A DNA stretch of 64,000 bases from an uncultured Bacteroidales bacterium (lineage in GTDB: Bacteria; Bacteroidota; Bacteroidia; Bacteroidales; P3): contig ONCC01000011.1 of the NCBI GenBank assembly GCA_900316235.1, positions 1-64,000 on the forward strand. The letters are read 5' to 3'. The position numbers and the translations under genes are program-made. Below, piece by piece: positions 17,312 to 26,755 of the stretch (positions within the stretch are counted from its first letter, which is position 1; every line of letters begins with the position of its first letter). The notes under the pieces are model-generated. The model did not search any database and was not told where the DNA came from. It worked only from the letters and a program-made list of their open reading frames with translations.

Positions 17312-18568
17312 TCAGTCTTCAATGATTTCCTCACCCTTTGGTGTTTTACTGCTTTCAGCGGGTTTCTGAGAGTCCTCTTCCTGTTCGGGGATGATACGGA
17401 AGAGGGCTTTGAGGGACTTCTTGAGCTCATATTGTCCATGCTTGTCGACGCTGTAAGCCACATAGAAACGCTTACCAACAGAGAAAGAAGCCGCCTCAGT
17501 GGGCGAATCAACTTCGTAGAAGTAGCTCTTCAATTCCTTCTCGCTAATGCGTTTCCCAAGATAAATTGTATCAAACTGGTCGACACTGATGGGAGCCTGC
17601 AACATGAGCGGACCCTTGCCAGGCATCTTGCGCGTGGGGAGTGACTTGTATTCAACGCCCCGCGAGGTTTTCACCTTGGCATAAAATTTTAATTTGGCGG
17701 CCACCTGATCCTCGGTGGCAGGAATACGGATAAAGATGGAGTCTTTCTGCTCCATTTCACACTCGTCAATGCCACGGCCATAGTTGCTGCTGATGACAAT
17801 GTATCCTGCCTGCACAAGCAAGTGCTTAGGATGAGGGATAAGGCTGTAGCTCTCGACCGTAGTCTTATAGTCGAGATGGTCCTCAATCTTAATTTCCAAA
17901 CCGCCGGGACATGAGTCCTTAGTATTGTCGATGGCGTAGACAGAGCCTTTAGCAAGCGAGAGCTGCGCATAATAGCCTCGTACCAAGCTATCCTCAGCTG
18001 GCATAAAACATCCACGGGCTGCGCCGACACATTCGTCGGGGTCATTGCGGAAGGTGACAAGGACAGTGTTGGCAAGGTCGATACTCTTGTTCAGCTTACG
18101 GCGCGATTCGGGAAGTTGTCCACAGTCATAGACAGCCATTTCCGTGGGAACCTCGAAACGAAGCGTCTCAACACTATCACCATGACATGAGCAGTGAATG
18201 GGGTTATGTGCATAACGTATCGGAAAAGGTGCGTGTGAACGCATAGAAAAATAACGCACTACACCTTCAACTCTTTTGTTTCCCATAGCCTCGTCATTGT
18301 TCCCATAACTTTCCACAGTCATGGTATAAAGTTTAGGATTACTGACAGAGAAAGCAATGCGGTATGCCGAATCAAGAAGGTCAAGATCACTCACCGAATA
18401 GGTGGAATCATCTCCCCGATAAGCCAATAATAGATAGAATGTTTCCGGGTTGGTAAGAGCCTTTTGCATGTTCTTCACAGGCTTGGTTGACGGAACATAT
18501 AGTCCCGATTGTCCATAAGTCGCAGAAAACGACAGAAACAAGGCTAACGCCAACAGGAACCGTTTCAT
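17312..18568 (-). CDS. exported protein of unknown function, 418 aa
   Basis: I do not recognise this family. It has a signal peptide (MKRFLLALALFLSFSATYGQ), a mostly beta-rich mature part and several cysteines, including HCSCHGD and the pair in DECVGAARGCF, suggesting disulfides in the periplasm. A low-complexity acidic tail (EQEEDSQKPAESSKTPKGEE) closes the protein. Its start codon overlaps the moxR stop by 4 bp (ATGA), so the two are translationally coupled. It sits in a chaperone-rich operon, which hints at envelope biogenesis. Confidence 0.8.
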   Translation of the reverse strand: MKRFLLALALFLSFSATYGQSGLYVPSTKPVKNMQKALTNPETFYLLLAYRGDDSTYSVSDLDLLDSAYRIAFSVSNPKLYTMTVESYGNNDEAMGNKRVEGVVRYFSMRSHAPFPIRYAHNPIHCSCHGDSVETLRFEVPTEMAVYDCGQLPESRRKLNKSIDLANTVLVTFRNDPDECVGAARGCFMPAEDSLVRGYYAQLSLAKGSVYAIDNTKDSCPGGLEIKIEDHLDYKTTVESYSLIPHPKHLLVQAGYIVISSNYGRGIDECEMEQKDSIFIRIPATEDQVAAKLKFYAKVKTSRGVEYKSLPTRKMPGKGPLMLQAPISVDQFDTIYLGKRISEKELKSYFYEVDSPTEAASFSVGKRFYVAYSVDKHGQYELKKSLKALFRIIPEQEEDSQKPAESSKTPKGEEIIED

Positions 18569-19500
18569 AACTTCAGCAATTCATTAATTATTTGGTCGGT
18601 GGTGATTCCCTCAGCCTCCGCAAAATAATTGCGCACGATGCGGTGGCGCAACACATTAAAAGCCACAGCACGAACATCTTCGCTATCGGGTGAATACTTG
18701 CCCTGGAGAGCGGCATGGGTGCGGGCACCCATAATGAGATACTGCGAGGCGCGAGGACCAGCGCCCCAAGAGATATATTTGTTGTTGACGCGAGTGGATG
18801 CAACGAGACGAACAGCATACTCGACGACATTATCGGGCACAGGCATATTGCGGATAACTTCCTGGAATGCGATGATATCCTCTGCACTGAGAACTTTTTG
18901 CACAGTAGCAGTCTGATTGACGGTGGTCTGCTTGACTATCTGCACCTCCTCTTCGAACGAAGGATAGTCAAGCCGGACATTGAACATAAAGCGGTCAAGT
19001 TGAGCTTCTGGCAGTGGATAGGTTCCCTCCTGCTCGATAGGATTCTGGGTAGCAAGGACAAAGAACGGCTGCGGTAAAGGATAGCTGGTACCACCGACGG
19101 TAACCTTCTTTTCCTGCATAGCCTCAAGAAGTGCAGCCTGCGTCTTAGGAGGGGTGCGGTTAATCTCGTCGGCAAGCACGATGGAAGCAAAGAGAGGGCC
19201 TTGGATAAACTTAAAATTACGCTCGCGGTCCAGAATTTCCGAACCCGTGATATCAGAGGGCATGAGGTCGGGAGTGAACTGGATGCGGTTGAACGTGAGG
19301 CCTAACGTCTGTGCCAGTGTGTTTACCATAAGGGTTTTAGCGAGTCCTGGGACACCCAACAAAAGGCAGTGGCCGCCGGTAAAAAGTGCCAGCAGCAATG
19401 AGTCTACAGCTTCGTGCTGTCCAACAATCACTTTCCCCATCTCATCGCGAAGGGAGGAATATTTTTTTACAAGGAGGTCGAGTTGTTCTTTGTCACTCAT
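18565..19500 (-). CDS. MoxR-family AAA+ ATPase
   Basis: MoxR ATPases act as chaperones that help assemble or activate other protein complexes. The 311-residue protein has Walker A (LLLGVPGLAKT; the usual GxxGxGKT varies as in MoxR), Walker B (SIVLADEINRTPPKTQAALLE), sensor 1 (FFVLATQNPIEQEGTYPLPE) and the lid (GAGPRASQYLIMGAR). MoxR genes often precede DUF58 and VWA (Bat) genes, but here the partner is an unrecognised exported protein. It lies 12 bp downstream of a SurA-like chaperone. Confidence 0.95.
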   Translation of the reverse strand: MSDKEQLDLLVKKYSSLRDEMGKVIVGQHEAVDSLLLALFTGGHCLLLGVPGLAKTLMVNTLAQTLGLTFNRIQFTPDLMPSDITGSEILDRERNFKFIQGPLFASIVLADEINRTPPKTQAALLEAMQEKKVTVGGTSYPLPQPFFVLATQNPIEQEGTYPLPEAQLDRFMFNVRLDYPSFEEEVQIVKQTTVNQTATVQKVLSAEDIIAFQEVIRNMPVPDNVVEYAVRLVASTRVNNKYISWGAGPRASQYLIMGARTHAALQGKYSPDSEDVRAVAFNVLRHRIVRNYFAEAEGITTDQIINELLKL

Positions 19501-19512
19501 AGCTGGAAGTAT

Positions 19513-20868
19513 TTAAAAGGCAAGGTTTTCGAAAATGCAGTCCTTGAACTCGTCGGCCAGGCGGATATAGGTGCTCTTGGCCTGCTTGCGGGCCCATTCC
19601 TGCATGTGTTTCTGCTTTGCGGTGACGAGAGCCGCATTATAGATATTGTCATAGTCGTCCACAAGGTTGGCCTTGTGGGCTGGATATTTCCGGTTGAGGC
19701 GAACAATGCGGTAGGCGTCACGATTGTCTTCGTTCTTGAACGAAGTGGCAGGTGAGATTTCTCCCACATCCATTCCGGGAATACCGACGGCGAAATAGTT
19801 CTGCTTCAAGGTTTCAGCGTCAAAGCGGTTGCTGCCGTCAGTAGAATTGGTTACCGTGCCACCTTGCTTGGCATTGTCGACAGTGCTGTACTGACGGGCG
19901 GCATCCTCGAAGCTGATCTTGCCATCGCGAATCTGTACAGCCAAACTATCGAGGGTCATGCGGGCACGCAGCATGTCCTCGGTCGACACCTTAGGGCTGA
20001 TGAGAATATGGCGGGCATTGACGGTGTTACCGCGACGTTCAATGAGTTGGATGATATGGAAACCAAATTGTGTCTCAATGATGGGCGACACCTCGCCGGG
20101 CTTGAGGGCGAAGGCTGCCGACTCGAATTCAGCCACCATACGGCCCCGGGGGAAGAATCCCAGTTCGCCACCCTTACGGGCCGACCCCGGGTCTTGTGAA
20201 TAGAGGGTAGCAAGCATGGAGAAACTCTCACCTTTGATGACACGCTCACGCAATTCGGCGAGCTGTGTGCGGACACGATCGCGCTCAGCTTCGGAAATGA
20301 CAGGCTGGATGACAATCTCGGAGATTTCATACTTTTCTGGCATCATGGGCAGGCTATCGGCAGGGAGGTCGTTGAAGAACTTGGTAACCTCTGCGGGTGT
20401 TACCTTGACATCCTCGGTAATCTGGTATTCGACACTTCGGCCGAGGAGGTTGACGCGAATCATGCGGTCGTACTGCTCCTTGAGTTCATCATATGAGAAG
20501 CCTGTAGCCTCGCGGAGGGCTTCTTTGGAACCATACTGCTGAAGGTCGCTGCTGAGGTAGTAGTCGAGATATTGCTTCACCTGCTCCTCAGACACCTCGA
20601 CACTGTCGACCTCGCCCTTGTGAACGAGCAGTTGGGTAAGAATAAGGTTTTCGAGGATGGCGCAACGGGAGGCATGGGCATCGGTAACAGTAGAGTGCAT
20701 GCGCATCTGAGCCAGTGAGCGCTCGATATCCGAATATTTGACGATATTCTTACCGACAATGGCAGCGACACCGTCGATGAGGGTTCCCTCCTGGGCCTGC
20801 AGGGTGAGAGGAGAGAGGGAGAAAGTAAAAGCGATGGCTATTGCCACCATTATTTTCTTTGTTGTCAT
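19513..20868 (-). CDS. SurA-like periplasmic peptidyl-prolyl isomerase
   Basis: This 451-residue chaperone for outer membrane proteins has a signal peptide ending LQAQ and a SurA N-terminal domain ([20 protein letters not shown]). Two parvulin (PpiC) domains follow: about 175-275, with [20 protein letters not shown] and [12 protein letters not shown], and about 280-390, with ARHILI and KQGG. The first parvulin is well conserved, the second diverged. It is the third of three related genes in a row (23785 to 19513). Confidence 0.92.
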   Translation of the reverse strand: MTTKKIMVAIAIAFTFSLSPLTLQAQEGTLIDGVAAIVGKNIVKYSDIERSLAQMRMHSTVTDAHASRCAILENLILTQLLVHKGEVDSVEVSEEQVKQYLDYYLSSDLQQYGSKEALREATGFSYDELKEQYDRMIRVNLLGRSVEYQITEDVKVTPAEVTKFFNDLPADSLPMMPEKYEISEIVIQPVISEAERDRVRTQLAELRERVIKGESFSMLATLYSQDPGSARKGGELGFFPRGRMVAEFESAAFALKPGEVSPIIETQFGFHIIQLIERRGNTVNARHILISPKVSTEDMLRARMTLDSLAVQIRDGKISFEDAARQYSTVDNAKQGGTVTNSTDGSNRFDAETLKQNYFAVGIPGMDVGEISPATSFKNEDNRDAYRIVRLNRKYPAHKANLVDDYDNIYNAALVTAKQKHMQEWARKQAKSTYIRLADEFKDCIFENLAF

Positions 20869-20871
20869 AGT

Positions 20872-21732
20872 CTAATCATTTAACACAAAATTCTTGACGT
20901 GGCCACCCTTTTCGGCCTCCTTCAGGAGGTCTGCGTGGAGTTTGTTAAGAATATCTATCTTACGATGGTTAAGGATAATGGAACGGATGTTATCCTGCTG
21001 AACCTCGAGGGGTGAGATTTCATCGCTGACCTTATAGTCGAGGATACGGGCGGCATAGAAGAGAGAGTCGTCACTAAAGGCGATGGAATGATGCTGGCGC
21101 AAGAAGGACTGTTCGTTGTAGGCGGTAATGGGAATAGCCGTCTGCAAGGTCACAAAGGGAATCCAGACGCTTGCGTCGTAGAAACCGGAGAAACCATTGC
21201 GCGAGGCCAATTCCTCGAGTTCCACCACGTCGTTATCGTCGAACTGGCTGCGGGAAACAATCCTCTTTATTTTTGCACAGGCAGATGATTTCGCGGGTCC
21301 CATCAGATAGACAGTCTTGACAATGCTGCTTCTCAAAAGGAAATCACCCTTATGCTCATTGTAATACTCTTTTATCTGTGCATCGGTCACCAGCGTATCG
21401 AGCAACTGGTCGATAATTTGACGTTCATAGGCATAGACAATCAAGCTGTTCTCATACTCCTGGAGCTCGCGGGAGAAATCGGTCTTGACATTCTTCTCAG
21501 CTTTGGAAAGAATCACAGCCTGTCTGACCCATTGGTCGACATAATTTTTCACCACGGCCAAGCTGTCCTCATGCGAGAGACCGGCAGGCACCAATCCTTC
21601 CAAATCGCTACGGTGCAGTTCACGATCATATACGCGGGCCACCACAGGAGAATCATCTCCAGCAACCTGTGAGCAGGAGGAGAGCAGCAGGGTTGCCACC
21701 AGAAGCCTAAAAACGGATCTTGTCAACGACAT
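20872..21732 (-). CDS. SurA-N-like lipoprotein without isomerase domain
   Basis: The 286 residues start with a lipoprotein signal (LLLSSCSQ). The next part resembles SurA N-terminal domains (VVARVYDRELHRSDLEGLVP, then helices with EYENSLIVYAYERQ). No parvulin signature (GGxLG, FGYHII) is present; the middle holds a diverged domain with TAIPITAYNEQ. It overlaps the upstream 693-residue chaperone gene by 26 bp and precedes the SurA-like gene by 3 bp. It probably holds clients at the inner or outer membrane. Confidence 0.8.
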   Translation of the reverse strand: MSLTRSVFRLLVATLLLSSCSQVAGDDSPVVARVYDRELHRSDLEGLVPAGLSHEDSLAVVKNYVDQWVRQAVILSKAEKNVKTDFSRELQEYENSLIVYAYERQIIDQLLDTLVTDAQIKEYYNEHKGDFLLRSSIVKTVYLMGPAKSSACAKIKRIVSRSQFDDNDVVELEELASRNGFSGFYDASVWIPFVTLQTAIPITAYNEQSFLRQHHSIAFSDDSLFYAARILDYKVSDEISPLEVQQDNIRSIILNHRKIDILNKLHADLLKEAEKGGHVKNFVLND

Positions 21733-23785
21733 CGTGGTTAATCTTCACTCTGTATTTACTGCGGAGCTCCTTGCAGAGATTCTCCTCCACTTCGTTCTGC
21801 CATGCATTGAGGTAATATCCACGTGCTTCCATCTGACCCTTGATGCAGGGAGGAATAATATCCTGCACCACAAGCAGACGATAGCCCTTGCCGGAATGGA
21901 CGGTGTAGACACCCGTACTCCACTGGTCGTCGGTGAGAAGGTCCTGTCGAGTCTTCTCCACCAAATCCAATCCATATTCCACCGGATTATCAATGTCACA
22001 TTTCTTTGAATCAACCTTCTTGAGGAGAGCCTCTTGCATATCGGCAGCCGAGAGGTTGTTTTTTATAGCTTTGCGCAAGATCTTGACTGCCTTTTCCGAA
22101 TCAAGACAACGGCTGTCGGCAACATCAAAGACCAAAACACGTGCGCGTGCGTGCCAAAAGTATATGGAATCCTCGGGATTATCAAGACTCTTCTTAGCAC
22201 TCTCGCGACGATAAAATTCCGAGAATCCTGCACTATCCTTGATGGCTTTCACCCAGATCATTTCCTCGTTATAATTGAAAATCATCAATCCTCGACGGTA
22301 TTCATCCAGCAGCGAAGCAAATTCAGGATAGTCTTTCTCCAACTGACTATCGGCATAAACAATAGCTATGCTGTCGAGAAATTCCTCAAAACGCTGACGG
22401 GCATAGTAGCCGAGTTCCACCCGAGGCTCCGACTTCTGTCCACGGCGGATGAACTTGGCGACATCCAGCACATTGTATGCCTTACCGGGTACTTTCACCA
22501 ACGGACGCAAGTCGGTAAAAACCGAATCGGAGACTCTCCACTTGGCGTTGAAGACATTGTCGTCCAGATGGGCAGTCAGCTCATCGAGCGAGGCCATCAT
22601 CTTCACCGGCTGCTTGCTTTTCTTTTTCGAGGTCATCTTGGTAGTGACGGGGGTCTTGGTGAGGTCCATGATGCCATATTTCTTCCGGGCCGAAGCGGCA
22701 AAAGACTTACGAGAAGCTTCGCCACGGGGATCGCGAGCCATGCGTTGGCGGTAGAAGGGTTCCATCTTTTCGAAAGAGGGAATGGTATCTTTTTTCACTA
22801 AGCGCACGATGTGCCAGCCATAACGGGTCAGGAAAGGACGCGAAAACTCGCCTTCCTTCAGACGGCTAAGGACGGTGACATACTCCTGGGGCAGCTGGTA
22901 CATGGTGGCGTCATAAATATATCCACCTTTTTCAGCAGTGCTGAGATCGTCACTCTGAAGAGCTATCACCTCGAAGGGGGTGCCCGACTGCAGACGAGTA
23001 TACACCTGATCCATATCCTTTTCTGCATGGTGGTTGCGACTCCAGAAGTGTTGCAACGTCACCTTACCATAGAATTCGACACGTTCGAAGAGCTTGATGA
23101 TGTGATAACCATAGCGGGTGCGTACCGGCAGACTCACCTCGCCGGGCTGCAGGGAATAGGCGGCGTTCTCAAAAGGATAGACCATATCGAACGTAGTGAA
23201 ATAGCCCAACTCGCCTTCGGTGGGTTGCACTTTGGCTCCAGGATTCTCACGACGGGCCTCCTCAATGGAAAGGTCGTAGAAATTCTCGCCTTTTATGGCA
23301 CGGTTATAGAGTTCCATAGCACGGTTGTAGGCCGCGAGGGTGTCCTCGGGAGCCGCGTCAAGAGACACATGTACAAGAATATGTGCCGCATGGAGTGCAT
23401 AGTGGTTACGCTCATATGCCTCATTCACAATTTTCTTGAGCAACGCCGAGTCGATGAGGTAGGGCGCCGCCAGATCCTTACGGTAGCGAGCCAATTCGTC
23501 GCGCAAGTCGGCAGTGGTGTCGAACCCAAGCCGCACGGCATCGCGCAGCTTAGCCTGGAAGTTGGCATAAAGTTCTACATACTCGTCGAGGGCCTTGCGT
23601 TTCTCTGCCTCAGAGGCATTCTTCGACACCAAAGCATCCCCCACCGACTGGTTGAAGTCCTTCATGAACTCCTGCTGGCGGATTTGACGTCCGCCCACTT
23701 CGAGAACCACCGGATTTGTGTTTTGTGCTTTTAAAGTAAAAGGTAAAAGTTGAACAATGGCCAAAGCCAGCAATAGTTTCTTCAT
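21707..23785 (-). CDS. large periplasmic peptidyl-prolyl isomerase (PpiC/SurA type)
   Basis: This 692-residue protein has a signal peptide (MKKLLLALAIVQLLPFTLKAQ), a SurA-like N domain with NQSVGDALVSKNASEAEKRK, and two parvulin domains. The first (about 130-240) holds LHAAHILVHVS, GELGYFTTFDMVYPFENAAY and RYGYHIIKLFER. The second (about 245-345) ends RYGWHIVRLVKK. A long C-terminal region follows. A GTG at 23794 is in frame, but the ATG at 23785 fits the signal peptide better. It lies 38 bp behind guaB. Confidence 0.92.
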   Translation of the reverse strand: MKKLLLALAIVQLLPFTLKAQNTNPVVLEVGGRQIRQQEFMKDFNQSVGDALVSKNASEAEKRKALDEYVELYANFQAKLRDAVRLGFDTTADLRDELARYRKDLAAPYLIDSALLKKIVNEAYERNHYALHAAHILVHVSLDAAPEDTLAAYNRAMELYNRAIKGENFYDLSIEEARRENPGAKVQPTEGELGYFTTFDMVYPFENAAYSLQPGEVSLPVRTRYGYHIIKLFERVEFYGKVTLQHFWSRNHHAEKDMDQVYTRLQSGTPFEVIALQSDDLSTAEKGGYIYDATMYQLPQEYVTVLSRLKEGEFSRPFLTRYGWHIVRLVKKDTIPSFEKMEPFYRQRMARDPRGEASRKSFAASARKKYGIMDLTKTPVTTKMTSKKKSKQPVKMMASLDELTAHLDDNVFNAKWRVSDSVFTDLRPLVKVPGKAYNVLDVAKFIRRGQKSEPRVELGYYARQRFEEFLDSIAIVYADSQLEKDYPEFASLLDEYRRGLMIFNYNEEMIWVKAIKDSAGFSEFYRRESAKKSLDNPEDSIYFWHARARVLVFDVADSRCLDSEKAVKILRKAIKNNLSAADMQEALLKKVDSKKCDIDNPVEYGLDLVEKTRQDLLTDDQWSTGVYTVHSGKGYRLLVVQDIIPPCIKGQMEARGYYLNAWQNEVEENLCKELRSKYRVKINHDVVDKIRF

Positions 23786-23823
23786 CTTAAACACTTGATC
23801 TAATATCTCTTTTCTCTAAACTC

Positions 23824-25296
23824 TTATCTGGAATAGTTCGGTGCCTCACGGGTGATGGCGATGTCATGCGGATGGCTCTCAGTGCGGCCGGCATCCGTGA
23901 TGCGGATAAACTTGGCTTTCTGGAGGTCGGTGATAGTGCGGCTACCAGTGTAACCCATGCCAGCTTTCAAGCCACCCACCATCTGGTAGAGTATTTCGCC
24001 GAGGGTTCCTTTGTAGGGTACACGACCCACAACACCTTCGGGAACAAGTTTCTTGACATCGGTCTCCTTGTCCTGGAAGTAGCGGTCCTTGGAGCCGCTC
24101 TGCATAGCCTCGAGCGAGCCCATGCCGCGGTAGCTCTTGAACTTGCGGCCTTCGAAAATGATGGTCTCTCCCGGAGCCTCGTCGGTACCGGCCACCAAAC
24201 TTCCCACCATAACCGAACTGGCACCAGCAGCCAGAGCCTTGACGATGTCGCCGCTGTAGCGGATACCGCCGTCGGCGATAACAGGCACATCATAGCCTTT
24301 CTGTTTCAGGGCTCCGCACACTTCACAAACAGCAGTGAGCTGCGGCACACCGATACCTGCAACGATACGCGTAGAGCAGATGCTTCCGGGTCCTATACCC
24401 ACCTTGATGGCATCAGCGCCGGCCTCTGCCAGCATCAAAGCGGCTTCGCCTGTGGCAATGTTACCCACAACAACATCAATGTTTTTGTATTTGGCTTTCA
24501 CCTTCTTGAGAGCATCAACGACACGCACGGAGTGGCCGTGGGCGGTGTCGATGACAATGGCATCGGTTCCGGCTTTCACCAGGGCGTCGACACGGTCCAT
24601 CATGTCGGGAGTGATCCCCACTCCTGCGGCCACGCGCAAACGACCATCCTTGTCCTTGCAGGCGTTGGGACGCTCCTTGGTCTTCATGATGTCACGATAG
24701 GTGATGAGACCCATAAACTGACCTTTCTCGTTGACTACGGGCAACTTCTCAATCTTGTGCTGCTGCAGGATGTCGGTAGCCTCGGCAAAAGTAGTGCCGA
24801 CATGGGTGGTGATGAGCTTGGTAATCATTATCTCACTCAGTGGACGCTCCATATCGCGCTCAAAGCGCAAGTCACGGTTGGTCACCATACCGATAAGCAT
24901 CTTGTTCTCGTCGACTATAGGAATGCCTCCAATGCCATATTCGGCCATCAGGCGCAAGGCATCCTTCACTTTGGCGTCCTTGTCGAGAGTCACAGGATCG
25001 ATAATCATGCCGTTCTCAGCACGTTTCACCTTGCGCACCTCGTTAGCCTGACGCTCAATGCTCATGTTCTTGTGCAGCACACCGATGCCACCTTCCTGGG
25101 CCATACCGATAGCCATGGCAGCCTCGGTGACAGTGTCCATGGCTGCCGACACCAGCGGGGTGTTCAGCGTGATGTTCTTCGAGAAACGCGATGCCACCGT
25201 CACCTCACGGGGGAGGATTTCGGAGTAAGCGGGGACGAGCAGGACGTCGTCATAAGTAAGGCCTTCGCCGATAAATTTAGAAGTGTCTGTATACAT
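23824..25296 (-). CDS. guaB: inosine-5'-monophosphate dehydrogenase
   Basis: GuaB oxidises IMP to XMP, the committed step to GMP. At 490 residues it is full length. It begins [20 protein letters not shown], carries two CBS domains (about 95-215), and has the catalytic loop [13 protein letters not shown], the IMP-binding [19 protein letters not shown] and the flap region [10 protein letters not shown]. The frame extends upstream to 25335, but the promoter at 25333-25340 lies inside that extension, so the ATG at 25296 is the start. It leads the chaperone/moxR/panB run. Confidence 0.98.
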   Translation of the reverse strand: MYTDTSKFIGEGLTYDDVLLVPAYSEILPREVTVASRFSKNITLNTPLVSAAMDTVTEAAMAIGMAQEGGIGVLHKNMSIERQANEVRKVKRAENGMIIDPVTLDKDAKVKDALRLMAEYGIGGIPIVDENKMLIGMVTNRDLRFERDMERPLSEIMITKLITTHVGTTFAEATDILQQHKIEKLPVVNEKGQFMGLITYRDIMKTKERPNACKDKDGRLRVAAGVGITPDMMDRVDALVKAGTDAIVIDTAHGHSVRVVDALKKVKAKYKNIDVVVGNIATGEAALMLAEAGADAIKVGIGPGSICSTRIVAGIGVPQLTAVCEVCGALKQKGYDVPVIADGGIRYSGDIVKALAAGASSVMVGSLVAGTDEAPGETIIFEGRKFKSYRGMGSLEAMQSGSKDRYFQDKETDVKKLVPEGVVGRVPYKGTLGEILYQMVGGLKAGMGYTGSRTITDLQKAKFIRITDAGRTESHPHDIAITREAPNYSR

Positions 25297-25332
25297 ATAT
25301 TTGCTTTTTTTATTCCAATTGAAATTAATTTG

Positions 25333-25340
25333 CAAAATTA
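25333..25340 (-). promoter_or_regulatory. promoter -7 box of guaB
   Basis: TAATTTTG followed by CA is read on the minus strand. It predicts a start near 25326 and a leader of about 30 nt. The region 25345-25480 is AT-rich without genes. Confidence 0.7.
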
Positions 25341-25488
25341 CGACTTTTTTTTGACATAGAAATATAAAAAAATCAACATCCTCTCAAATTTGAATATTAC
25401 ACTATGATTTACAAGGTTTTATAAAGGAAAAATCATTTTTTAAGAACACTTCGGAAATGAGTATTTTTAACACTTTTATAACTACCTG

Positions 25489-25580
25489 ATACTTAGCACC
25501 AACACCATACCAACACCGTACCAACTCCTACCCATCTCCTACCATCGTCGGAGATGGTAGGTCGATAGTGGGTTGATGAT
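25489..25580. repeat. intergenic 11-mer array, copy C
   Basis: Units are CACCAACACCA, TACCAACACCG, TACCAACTCCT, ACCCATCTCCT and ACCATCG, then the inverse starting GGAGATGGTAG. CATCTCC and GGAGATG form a short stem. The left border GATACTTAGCACC resembles GATACTAAGTACC at the left border of copy B. It lies between divergent guaB and the thioredoxin gene. Confidence 0.75.
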
Positions 25581-25617
25581 AGAAAAAAAAATATTTTGTC
25601 ATATCCAACAAAAATCG

Positions 25618-25625
25618 TACTTTTG
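25618..25625 (+). promoter_or_regulatory. promoter -7 box of the thioredoxin-like lipoprotein gene
   Basis: TACTTTTG followed by CA lies 26 bp before the ATG at 25652, with the T-rich ATATTTTGTC upstream as a likely -33 region. Confidence 0.75.
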
Positions 25626-25651
25626 CAGCCGCAATTTTATAATTAGAAACA

Positions 25652-26755
25652 ATGAAAAAAGCACTCCAATTTATTTGCACTGTTGCTGTTATCGTTCTGA
25701 TAGGCAGCTGCGGCAACAAGAATCAATTCACCATTAACGGCACCCTCGACAAAGCCGAGATGGAAGGCAAAACAATCTATCTGTTTAACCCCTATGGCGA
25801 AGGGACAGACCCCATAGACAGCACAGTGGTTACCAACGGAAAATTCTCTTTCCAAGGTACTGTCGATGAGGCCTGGATAGCCCTGATGGGTAATGAAGAA
25901 ATAGGAATCCTCACCATGGTTGTCATTGAACCCGGCACCATTGTCGTGACTGCCGACGGCATCAGCGGTACTCCGCTGAACGACCGTCTGACAGCTTTCA
26001 ACGAAAGTTTAGATATCAGCGATATCGAAAGTCAGATGGAGGAATATATCCCGCTGTATTACAGTGCTCCCAACGCTGAGGCTCGTGCCGAGGCCGAGCA
26101 TGTGCTCGACAGTCTGGATTCCATCGGCAGAGCACGCACCTGCGAGGCCAACTGGAAGTTCTACCACGAAAATAGTGACAATATTTTGGGTGTCAAAGCC
26201 ATGCAGGAAATTGTCCTGTCCGGCACATTTACCTATAAGGAGTTTGACAGCATCGTTAAATCTGCAGCTCCGATTGTGGCTACAAACAAATTTGTGATTA
26301 ACAAACTCAACCAGTTGCGCGCCGTTGAGGCAACTGCTGCCGGCAAGCATTATACCGACATCCAGGGTGTCGACGGCAAGCTCAGCGACCTCATCGACGG
26401 CAAATTGGCGCTGGTGGACTTCTACGCCAGCTGGTGCGGTCCCTGCCGCAATGAGATCAAGGACAATCTTGTGCCGCTGTGGAAAAAATACCAGAAGAAA
26501 GGCCTTGTCATTGTGGGTCTTAATGTATGGGAGCGCGGCGACGCCGAAGCTCGTAAGGCCGCCCATGAGAAGGTGATGAAAGACCTCAACATCACCTATC
26601 CCCAATTGGTCGACAGCACCCGCACCGCCACCGACACCTACGGCGTCAACAGCATCCCGCAGATTATGCTCATCGGCCCCGACGGCACCATCCTTGCCCG
26701 CGACCTCCGTGGCGCCGCCATCGAGGAGGCTATCATTGAAGCCTTGAAAAAATGA
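25652..26755 (+). CDS. TlpA/ResA-like thiol-disulfide lipoprotein with DUF4369 domain
   Basis: This 367-residue lipoprotein (lipobox LIGSC at about 21) has an N-terminal DUF4369 domain (FTINGTLDKAEMEGKTIYLF). Its C-terminal thioredoxin fold begins near residue 245, with the active site FYASWCGPCRNE and the cis-proline loop GVNSIPQIMLIGPDG. Such proteins reduce disulfides or c-type cytochromes in the periplasm. The next gene overlaps by 4 bp (ATGA). Confidence 0.93.
   Translation: MKKALQFICTVAVIVLIGSCGNKNQFTINGTLDKAEMEGKTIYLFNPYGEGTDPIDSTVVTNGKFSFQGTVDEAWIALMGNEEIGILTMVVIEPGTIVVTADGISGTPLNDRLTAFNESLDISDIESQMEEYIPLYYSAPNAEARAEAEHVLDSLDSIGRARTCEANWKFYHENSDNILGVKAMQEIVLSGTFTYKEFDSIVKSAAPIVATNKFVINKLNQLRAVEATAAGKHYTDIQGVDGKLSDLIDGKLALVDFYASWCGPCRNEIKDNLVPLWKKYQKKGLVIVGLNVWERGDAEARKAAHEKVMKDLNITYPQLVDSTRTATDTYGVNSIPQIMLIGPDGTILARDLRGAAIEEAIIEALKK

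Noticed and set aside
23866..25359. 497-residue open frame on the plus strand opposite guaB
   Set aside because: It is a mirror frame of a highly conserved gene, has no promoter or start context, and the protein is His/Gly-rich low-quality sequence. Long antisense frames are common here because of codon bias.
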